A stretch of 39,930 nt of DNA, from assembly GCA_023663825.1 (NCBI GenBank), contig JAMPGQ010000012.1, positions 1 to 39,930 on the forward strand. Direction: 5' to 3'. Source of the stretch: Anaeroplasma bactoclasticum. GTDB lineage: Bacteria > Bacillota_I > Bacilli_A > Acholeplasmatales > Anaeroplasmataceae. The notes under the pieces were generated by a model that worked only from the letters and a program-made list of their open reading frames with translations, ran no database searches and was not told the DNA's origin. Every line of letters begins with the position of its first letter. Position 1 is the first letter of the stretch. Position numbers and translations under genes: made by a program. Shown in pieces: positions 34,010 through 39,930 of this stretch.

Positions 34010-34759
34010 TTAAAAGAAACCACAGAATATATCCACTATAAATCTCCATATATGTGGAAATTCTTTTAGAATTGTACTGCGAAGCTCCTCTTGAGTGAAA
34101 TCTGTTCCTGTTTCAGAGGTATGAAAATTAAAGACACCTTTGCAGACATCTCCTATCGCAATGTGTCCTTTTGCATATCCACCGAGGGCAATATTTTTTG
34201 CAATAGAACAGCCGCCAAAGGAATATAGACCAATAGATAAACCACCAAAGCTAAATAATCCAATTGCAACACCTCCAAAGGCCAATGCACCGATGGAAAT
34301 CGCACCTAAGGACATAAGTAGTCCTAAAGAGAAACAAGCCCAAGTAATTAATCCTAACCCTAATAAACCAAAGGTGAATACTCCTACAGATAAAAGTCCT
34401 ATAGAAATCACTCCAGTAGCAATATTTCCTATAGCAATAATTCCTTTTGCATAATATACCCCTACTCCAAAGTGAATATGAACTAAGGGAAGTCCAAATG
34501 CTTTTCTTTTACTTATATATTCATAAACCCACTTTCTTGGTCTTACTTCTTCTTTCTTAATTTCTTGATTTCCAACAAGTTCATCTATAGAAATTGAAAA
34601 AAGTTTAGAAATATCGATTAATATATCCATATCTGGAACTGTAATCACTAATTCCCACTTTGAAATGGTCTGTCTTGTCACATGAATTTGACTAGCCAAA
34701 TCTTCTTGTGATAGATTATGCTTCTTTCTTAATTGAATTAAATGATCACCAAAAGTCAT
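34010..34759 (-). CDS. XRE-family regulator fused to a five-residue glycine repeat domain
   Basis: 249 residues. Residues 5-60 are a standard Cro/C1-type HTH (LRKKHNLSQEDLASQIHVTRQ). Residues 100-205 form a hydrophobic repeat with Gly at exactly every fifth position: 106, 111, 116, 121, 126, 131, 136, then 152 to 182. The units read like GxxSI/GxxAF. This could be a compact beta-solenoid or a membrane-inserted sensor. The C-terminus is amphipathic. The SD is GGGGGC. Probably a membrane-linked or oligomeric transcription factor; ligand and targets are unknown. Confidence 0.75.
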   Translation of the reverse strand: MTFGDHLIQLRKKHNLSQEDLASQIHVTRQTISKWELVITVPDMDILIDISKLFSISIDELVGNQEIKKEEVRPRKWVYEYISKRKAFGLPLVHIHFGVGVYYAKGIIAIGNIATGVISIGLLSVGVFTFGLLGLGLITWACFSLGLLMSLGAISIGALAFGGVAIGLFSFGGLSIGLYSFGGCSIAKNIALGGYAKGHIAIGDVCKGVFNFHTSETGTDFTQEELRSTILKEFPHIWRFIVDIFCGFF

Positions 34760-34897
34760 AACTATGCCCCCTCATATTTACCTCTATTTTATATTTTGTT
34801 TCTAAAAAATACAAGCAAAACAAAGTGGAAGAAGCGCACTTTAAATTAACATTAGGCTATTTTTCTTTGTTTTTAATAAATCGATGATAAAACAATA

Positions 34898-35731
34898 TCA
34901 AATCTTATCCCCCTTTTTTACATTGCAACTATGGCATAAGGTCTGCAGATTTTCGTATACACTTTTTCCACCTTTGGCAATTGGAATAATGTGATCAATT
35001 TCTAAGTCATTCCTATTGCTTTTGCCACATTTACAGCATCTATATCCATCTCTTTTGTAAATAGAAAATCTCATTTTATTAGAAACTTTCCCACGCTCAA
35101 CCTTACAAATGGATTGCCAAATTTCATTATCTTTATAAAATCCATTAGCTTTATTATGTAGTTTATTTAAGAGAACTTTTATATCTTCTTCTGAAAAAGT
35201 TTCAGTTTTTGTCTCATAAATATAGCCATAAATATTAGAACGAGATAATGAAACCTTTAACCTAAGTTGAATTATAGGTTTTGAACGAATCATATTTTTT
35301 AGCATCTTTTCTTCATAATTAATTAATTTTTCTAAATTAAATTTATTTGTTGGTATCTGAAATTCTTTTAAATTTTTTATAGCACGAATTTCAGTTATAT
35401 AATTAGTATAATCCTTCTTGTTTTTATTTATTTTTTCAATAACCTCTTTTAAGGAAACTTCAATAAATTGTAATTGATAAATCAAGTAATCTTTACAAGA
35501 AATTTCATTATAAAAATTTTCATTATCATAGGTGTGATTTTGATTTAAATTGGCTATGGAATGAAATTTATATTTACTATTAATTTCTTTTGCTTCTTTT
35601 AAACGTAAACTATTTTGCAATACAAAATTTTTATATTTTTTGTTTAATAAATGTCTAACAAATAAAATAGATATAGAAAAAATAATAAAAATTATAATCA
35701 ATATAATTATAATTACGCACTCAATCATCAT
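34898..35731 (-). CDS. Membrane-anchored HNH endonuclease
   Basis: 277 residues from the ATG at 35731, preceded by GGGGTGAT. One strongly hydrophobic N-terminal helix (IIIILIIIFIIFSISILFV) is followed by a charged helical region of about 180 residues, then a C-terminal HNH nuclease (about 225-277). It has CCKCG, the catalytic IDHIIP, ENLQ and CHSCN, so the metal and zinc residues are intact. The orientation puts the nuclease in the cytoplasm if the N-terminus is outside. Membrane-tethered HNH proteins are seen in some anti-phage modules; that role is inferred. Confidence 0.75.
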   Translation of the reverse strand: MMIECVIIIILIIIFIIFSISILFVRHLLNKKYKNFVLQNSLRLKEAKEINSKYKFHSIANLNQNHTYDNENFYNEISCKDYLIYQLQFIEVSLKEVIEKINKNKKDYTNYITEIRAIKNLKEFQIPTNKFNLEKLINYEEKMLKNMIRSKPIIQLRLKVSLSRSNIYGYIYETKTETFSEEDIKVLLNKLHNKANGFYKDNEIWQSICKVERGKVSNKMRFSIYKRDGYRCCKCGKSNRNDLEIDHIIPIAKGGKSVYENLQTLCHSCNVKKGDKI

Positions 35732-35895
35732 ATCACCCCTATGGAAAATAAATTGTTGCACTGAATACTAAAAAGAATTCATAAATTTAGAAATTGATTC
35801 AAACTCAAATACATACTATAAATACTTGTTGTCATTTGCATTTTTAATTCATTTATCTCTTAATTCATCAACTTTTTATTTAAACATCGCATTAA

Positions 35896-36834
35896 TTAAA
35901 ATGTTTTCCAACAATGTTTTTTCATAAAGGCAACTAATACTGAAACATCTTCACCTTCATAATACTTTACCAATAATTTTTTAAACTCGGGAACTTTATT
36001 TTCAGGTATAACAATAAAACCACCGCCTTGAGATATTAAATAGTGATTAGCAAATATAACAGATGCTCTTTTATTACCATCAAGGAATATTTGTGTTTTC
36101 ATGCAATATAAACAAAGTTTAATTGCTTTGTCTATAACTTCATCATTTTGAGAGATAATTTCTGCAATTCTATCCTTTACATCATATTCGTTTGGAAGTG
36201 GTGGAAGATAGGATGTACCGCCAATGGAAACAGGAACTCCTCTAATTCGCCCTCCTTCCAAATAAAAGCCTTCATTTACAATTCTTGCAATATGACAAAG
36301 CACATAATAATCTGTTTTACTTGCTAAAACGTCCTTATCTAAAATAAATTCCCAAGCGTGTTTTAAATTTAATATTTTTTGAACATCTGTAGCCGTTACA
36401 CCATTCACTTTTCCGTTTTCCAAAATTTCTTCAGTTTGAGGAAACGAAGTCGCTACACCTTCAAGTACGGCTTGGTCGTAAATATTCATTTTCATATTTG
36501 CACGTGCAAAGTCTATGTTTTGAATTATTCGAATAGGTAGTTCATCACTTGAATAGCCTAAGGTAGCAAGTTCTTTTTCTATATGTCTAAGTTCTTTTCT
36601 TAAACCCTTAGCCTCGTTATTGTTACGAAGTAATAGGTTATATAAATCATCATTATATATATCAACATAAGTTGATGTTAACTTTCCTGCAACTCTTTTT
36701 CTCACATATAGAAATTTATTTCCATCAATAGTCTTTATTTCAGGTGTTCCATCATAAGCTAAAAGTTTTAATCTTACCTCTACTTCCGTTTTTTTATTTA
36801 GCAGTTCTTGGATTTTATTAAATTCATTAGACAT
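35896..36834 (-). CDS. Fic-family protein with Gln in place of the catalytic His
   Basis: 312 residues. The Fic core motif is TQIFLDGNKRAS (247-258): GNKR and the Asp are present, but the HPF position reads QIF. The usual acyl/nucleotide transfer needs His, so activity may be altered or lost; Gln forms are present in part of the family. An inhibitory-helix-like QAVLEGVATSF (around 120-130) precedes the core. The N-terminal 80 residues (KFLYVRKRVAGKLTSTYVDI) are an extra module. It is expressed from its own promoter with inverted repeats on both sides, suggesting autoregulation. Confidence 0.8.
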   Translation of the reverse strand: MSNEFNKIQELLNKKTEVEVRLKLLAYDGTPEIKTIDGNKFLYVRKRVAGKLTSTYVDIYNDDLYNLLLRNNNEAKGLRKELRHIEKELATLGYSSDELPIRIIQNIDFARANMKMNIYDQAVLEGVATSFPQTEEILENGKVNGVTATDVQKILNLKHAWEFILDKDVLASKTDYYVLCHIARIVNEGFYLEGGRIRGVPVSIGGTSYLPPLPNEYDVKDRIAEIISQNDEVIDKAIKLCLYCMKTQIFLDGNKRASVIFANHYLISQGGGFIVIPENKVPEFKKLLVKYYEGEDVSVLVAFMKKHCWKTF

Positions 36835-36848
36835 AATTACTCCTCCTT

Positions 36849-36943
36849 AGGGAATTTTCTTTACAAGATTATACCATAAAGTTCCTTAAATTGCAATCGG
36901 ATAGGGAATTTATTTTCAAGCATTTTTATATAAAATTCCCTAT
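36849..36943. promoter_or_regulatory. Operator candidates AGGGAATTT around the Fic promoter
   Basis: ATAGGGAATTT (36901-36911) and its exact reverse complement (36933-36943) lie directly upstream of the -35. A third half site AGGGAATTTT (36849-36858) lies between the start of transcription and the ATG. Three copies around one promoter suggest a repressor site. Confidence 0.55.
36868..36896 (-). promoter_or_regulatory. Promoter of the Fic gene
   Basis: On the minus strand: -35 TTGCAA (36891-36896), 17-bp spacer ending TGG, and -10 TATAAT (36868-36873). A near-consensus extended -10 promoter. Confidence 0.75.
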
Positions 36944-37408
36944 ATTGACTTTAATAATCCATGTATTCAATAATTTCCGTCTAGATACACTATATTCCAT
37001 CAGGGATAATATTGTCAATAAAGACTTTTACTCTTGTTTTGAAATACCTTTAAATTATTGTGGTATTCCCATAAATCTAAAAGCAAACCAAAAAGTAGAT
37101 AATCATAAAAAATTGCTCCAAAAAGTGAAGATTTGGTTCATTTTAGCTTAAAACCAAAAGAAAAAGGCATTTACTCCTATCGTTTGAGTGTAATCCCTAT
37201 GCTTTCTGATGACAAAGACGATACATTTTGATACAATGCACGCCTCTATTAATAGCTCACTAGTGCACTATAAATTAGCTAATTTTACTAGTGGAAAATA
37301 CATATTTACTTTTATGTCCTTTATAATTTGAATTGTTAGGATTGTACTAATTCGCATAATTATTCACTTGTTTTATTTGTATGTGAATTACTTGACACAT
37401 CTTTCCCC
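36944..37408. other. Non-coding spacer upstream of the Fic gene
   Basis: No ORF that I believe. The stretch around 36891-37151 is open on the plus strand from a TTG but overlaps the Fic promoter and has no SD. The rest is AT-rich with no clear repeats. Confidence 0.4.
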
Positions 37409-37507
37409 TTACTCATCTTCTTCATTCTCTCTTCGTTCTCTTTGATATAGTCTATCATCCCAACCATAAACATCTTCATCCATCCATTTATATTTGCTAA
37501 AGTCATA
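37409..37507 (-). pseudogene. Possible truncated gene tail
   Basis: On the minus strand an open frame without a proper start encodes an acidic, Trp/Tyr-rich tail (YDFSKYKWMDEDVYGWDD, then RLYQRERRENEEDE and stop). It looks like the C-terminus of a lost gene. Another frame over the same DNA is also open, so chance cannot be excluded. Confidence 0.25.
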
Positions 37508-37569
37508 TTATAGCAACATTTTAAATAAATGCATCCATAGTTTTACACGAAGCCACATTCTATATACTT

Positions 37570-39357
37570 CTAGTAGTTTTCTTCAAATTCTTTCAATTTT
37601 GATATTTCTTCTGCATTTACCGATGATCTTACTGTGCCTTCTACGCAAGCAACATCATCCATACCTATTGTTTGTTCTTTCCCTTTTTCCAAAGAGTCTT
37701 TGATTGCACTCATTTTTAATTTTTCACAAAATTCTTTGATGTCAGCACCATTAAATCCATCGGTAATTTTTGCTAAATAATCATAATCGAGATTATCTGC
37801 AACAGGCAATTTTTTTAATTGAAGTTCAAATAATTTCTTACGAGCAACGACATCGGGCAATGGAACATAAATTTTTTCATCAAATCTTCCTGGACGCAAA
37901 AATGCACTATCAATCATCCAAGGCTTGTTCGTAGCAGCAATAACAACAATAGTCGAATTTGTTTTACTTGTTCCAACGCCCTGCATTTCTGCTAATATTT
38001 GTGGAACAAGGTCATTATTTCCATTTTCACTGTTATCGGTTCTTTTTGCACCTATTGCCTCAAATTCATCAAAGAAAATGATTGCTTTCTTTTCCTTCCT
38101 TGCATTAGCAAATATTTGTTTAACCTTTTGTTCTGATTCACCATACCATTTCGATTTAATATCGGAACACTTTATAGAAAAAAATTTAGCATCGATTTCA
38201 TTTGAACATGCCTCTGCGAACATAGTTTTACCTGTCCCAGGGAGTCCATACAATAAAATTCCGCCACCTGCTTTTTTACCAAATTTTTCAAATATTTCGG
38301 GATGCTCAAACGGAAGAATTACCTTATCTCTAAACGCTTCCTTTACAATTTCCAACCCAGCAATGTCAGCAAATGTAATATTGCTTTTATATGAAACTAC
38401 TTTCTTTTTGGACTGCTTTATTTCAGACGATTCTACTTTGCTGTCATTATTTTCCGCTATTTCTTCGCTGCTTTCATCGACTATCAAATCAATTAAATCT
38501 GCTTTATTTAATGACGAATAACCCTTGATACGATTTTCTCGACAATATTCCTTTAGCTCGCTAACACTAAAGAATGCTAAACTATCTGGATCATCTACAT
38601 AGTCTGAAACATCGCCATCAACTCCTTCTTCAAAAGAGTTTGACGTGAAACCATATCCGCCACCACCAAAACTAAACGACGCTTCTTCAACTATATATTT
38701 AATCAAATGTGCCAAGAGAACTATTAAAACTACCGCTACTAAACCACCGACAACGATTACTACTGGAACCCAATTTGTTGTTACCATCGAAAATATTCCA
38801 CTACCGACAGGTCCTACCAAAATAATAAGTAATATCCACCAATAATCACACAAAATATCACCTATGTCATCCAATTCCAAATCGTTTACTATCATTACAA
38901 TTATATAAATTATTGCAGCCAGGCAAGCAATAACAATAGTAACAATAAACCAAATTTTATATGTATCCCAAAATGAAGAAAAGTCTGCTGACCAACTCTT
39001 GTATTCGATTTTAGTAATTTCTCCTTCAACATCAAAATAACATCTTTCAAAAGATTCCTCACCGTGTTTTACTTCTATGCTATAACTCTTTTTGTCATCC
39101 TGCTTTATAAGCGTATTTCCATTATACAAATCGAAACATACGCTTACAGAAGATATATTGTATATGGAATTGTTTGTAAACGTAGTAGTCCAATTTATGC
39201 GCGTTGCATTTTCAGCAGCATTATATTGACAAGTGTATTTAAAATCAGCACCTGTTGATAAATACGCTTCTTTTTCTGTTGATTGACAGCCCGTTAAGGT
39301 GAATAGTATTAACATTAATAGCAAGCCGAAAAAATATATTTTTTTTCTTTTTCTCAT
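37570..39357 (-). CDS. Lipobox-bearing three-TM protein with SAP-like motif and AAA+ ATPase
   Basis: About 595 residues, with an unusual arrangement. Residues 1-25 are a signal with lipobox LTGC. Residues 26-130 are an extracytoplasmic beta domain of FxLYD type (NNSIYNISSVSVCFDLYNGN). Three TM helices lie near 135-158, 174-192 and 198-220, then a Gly-rich linker. A SAP/Rho-N-like helix-turn-helix (261-296, SVSELKEYCRENRI) precedes a Vps4/p97-type AAA+ domain. That domain has DIAGLEIVKEAF, Walker A GLPGTGKT (372-379), Walker B IIFFDEFEAI, sensor-1 AATNKP and arginine finger FLRPGRFD. The ATPase faces the cytoplasm. It starts at ATG 39357 behind AAAGGGG. Substrate and role are unknown. Confidence 0.8.
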   Translation of the reverse strand: MRKRKKIYFFGLLLMLILFTLTGCQSTEKEAYLSTGADFKYTCQYNAAENATRINWTTTFTNNSIYNISSVSVCFDLYNGNTLIKQDDKKSYSIEVKHGEESFERCYFDVEGEITKIEYKSWSADFSSFWDTYKIWFIVTIVIACLAAIIYIIVMIVNDLELDDIGDILCDYWWILLIILVGPVGSGIFSMVTTNWVPVVIVVGGLVAVVLIVLLAHLIKYIVEEASFSFGGGGYGFTSNSFEEGVDGDVSDYVDDPDSLAFFSVSELKEYCRENRIKGYSSLNKADLIDLIVDESSEEIAENNDSKVESSEIKQSKKKVVSYKSNITFADIAGLEIVKEAFRDKVILPFEHPEIFEKFGKKAGGGILLYGLPGTGKTMFAEACSNEIDAKFFSIKCSDIKSKWYGESEQKVKQIFANARKEKKAIIFFDEFEAIGAKRTDNSENGNNDLVPQILAEMQGVGTSKTNSTIVVIAATNKPWMIDSAFLRPGRFDEKIYVPLPDVVARKKLFELQLKKLPVADNLDYDYLAKITDGFNGADIKEFCEKLKMSAIKDSLEKGKEQTIGMDDVACVEGTVRSSVNAEEISKLKEFEENY

Positions 39358-39435
39358 CACTTTACCCCTTTTACTGATGCACTACATTTTTGCTTAATCC
39401 ATTTCTAAATTTAATATCGTGCAAATTTTACATTA

Positions 39436-39555
39436 TTACTTTTTCTCCAAATTAACCTCATTTTCCTTAAAAAGAGAGACTATTTCCTTTTTAATTGTCG
39501 GTTTTCTGATTTCCCATTCCATAAACTTAGTTGATAGATGCAAAAGAAACGCCAT
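39436..39555 (-). CDS. Possible short upstream ORF in the AAA+ leader
   Basis: 39 residues (MAFLLHLSTKFMEWEIRK, then a Lys/Glu-rich helix) between the predicted promoter and the AAA+ gene. The composition is protein-like and the frame is open further upstream without a start. There is no good SD before the ATG. It may be a leader peptide, a small partner, or the 3' remnant of a gene. Confidence 0.3.
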   Translation of the reverse strand: MAFLLHLSTKFMEWEIRKPTIKKEIVSLFKENEVNLEKK

Positions 39556-39592
39556 AAAATAGTCAATTTTTCTTATGTAATTACTATCTTAT

Positions 39593-39620
39593 ATTATAAC
39601 GCTTCTTATCAAATTTTCAA
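39593..39620 (-). promoter_or_regulatory. Promoter of the AAA+ gene
   Basis: On the minus strand: -35 TTGAAA (39615-39620), 16-bp spacer and -10 TATAAT (39593-39598). It implies a leader of about 230 nt before the AAA+ start. Confidence 0.65.
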
Positions 39621-39630
39621 CTAATTCGAC

Positions 39631-39651
39631 AGATTATTACAGTAATAATCT
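39631..39651. promoter_or_regulatory. Perfect palindromic operator candidate upstream of the AAA+ promoter
   Basis: AGATTATTAC, a central A, and GTAATAATCT form a perfect 10-bp-arm inverted repeat. It lies 10 bp upstream of the -35, where a dimeric regulator could act. Confidence 0.55.
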
Positions 39652-39886
39652 TATATTTTATCAAATTTATATCACTTAGATGTTGATATATAATTCTCTA
39701 AATCATTATTTTATCCTCTAATCGCTAAATCGTAGTTTCTTTTTTCTGCATTTGCTCATAAATTTTTTGTTAAAGATGTATATGAAATAGTAAAAATGGG
39801 CCAATATTGCTAAAATCGAGCCAAATATTACCAATTTTAAGTGTACGTCAAAAAATAACACCCTATAAAAAGGAAAAAGAAATGAT

Positions 39887-39914
39887 ATCCTTCTAGTAAG
39901 AAAACTAGGAGGAT
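39887..39914 (+). promoter_or_regulatory. Hairpin sequestering the SD of the right-edge gene
   Basis: ATCCTTCTAG (39887-39896) pairs with CTAGGAGGAT (39905-39914; one G-U) over an 8-nt loop. The second arm contains the Shine-Dalgarno AGGAGG (39907-39912). Confidence 0.5.
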
Positions 39915-39922
39915 ATTTAATT

Positions 39923-39930
39923 ATGGGAAA
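39923..39930 (+). CDS. Start of a gene running off the right edge
   Basis: ATG at 39923, 10 bp after AGGAGG, then GGA AA. Only the first codons are visible (Met-Gly-Lys or -Asn), so no function can be given. The upstream hairpin and imperfect repeats (GCCAATATT near 39800, GCCAAATATT near 39820) would fit a mobile-element end, but this is a guess. Confidence 0.35.

Noticed and set aside
36891-37151. 86-codon plus-strand ORF from a TTG upstream of the Fic gene
   Set aside because: It starts inside the Fic -35 element, has no Shine-Dalgarno and resembles no protein.
38645-38845. Open frames opposite the AAA+ gene, and similar long antisense frames opposite spoIVA and infB
   Set aside because: They are shadows of strongly supported genes in the other strand, with no start signals or recognisable motifs.

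Overview
The window is AT-rich DNA (roughly two thirds A+T by eye) from an endospore-forming member of the Bacillota. It carries spoIVA, spoIIAA-spoIIAB and a spoVAC-spoVAD-spoVAE operon. It also has Gram-positive gene clusters: hemW-xerD-deoB, infC-rpmI-rplT behind an L20-type leader, and rimP-nusA-ylxR-ylxQ-infB-rbfA. UGA works as a normal stop. The gene set and low GC would fit an Erysipelotrichia-like lineage, but I cannot fix the taxon from sequence alone. I see no tRNA, rRNA, CRISPR array or complete insertion sequence.

Layout. 1-6.2 kb: mscL (minus), then a plus-strand run of an amidohydrolase, hemW, xerD, deoB and an iron-dependent alcohol dehydrogenase, closed by a terminator. 6.2-7.0 kb: non-coding DNA with inverted repeats and a possible gene remnant. 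7.0-9.85 kb: a Fic-fold protein lacking the Fic active-site loop, and a TGS-containing nucleoside kinase with a palindrome-rich upstream region. 9.85-12.5 kb: spoIVA between two long intergenic regions that contain candidate structured RNAs. 12.5-19.2 kb: minus-strand genes for an M19 dipeptidase, a flavin reductase-like protein, a CAAX protease, the core SpoVA channel genes, spoIIAB/spoIIAA without sigF, and an FAD oxidoreductase. 19.4-20.8 kb: a CarD-like regulator and an alpha/beta hydrolase. 20.8-22.2 kb: the IF3-L35-L20 operon, whose infC begins with an ATT codon. 22.2-25.1 kb: a tightly coupled four-gene operon of secreted protein, membrane protein, ABC ATPase and permease. 25.1-28.4 kb: diacylglycerol kinase-family protein, PlsC, an Mrp ATPase and small proteins. 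28.4-32.9 kb: the nusA-infB operon.

32.9-39.9 kb looks accessory: an orphan DarG-like macrodomain protein, a stand-alone FakA/YloV C-terminal fragment, and an XRE regulator with a strict five-residue glycine repeat. They are followed by a membrane-anchored HNH nuclease, a Fic protein with Gln in place of the catalytic His, and a lipobox-bearing three-TM protein with a SAP-like motif and a Vps4/p97-type AAA+ ATPase. The Fic and AAA+ genes each have a recognisable promoter with an adjacent inverted repeat, so both are probably under dedicated repressors. This stretch is the best candidate for an undescribed system (possibly defence or stress), but that is inference from domains and adjacency only. 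A new gene begins at the right edge, with its Shine-Dalgarno inside a hairpin.
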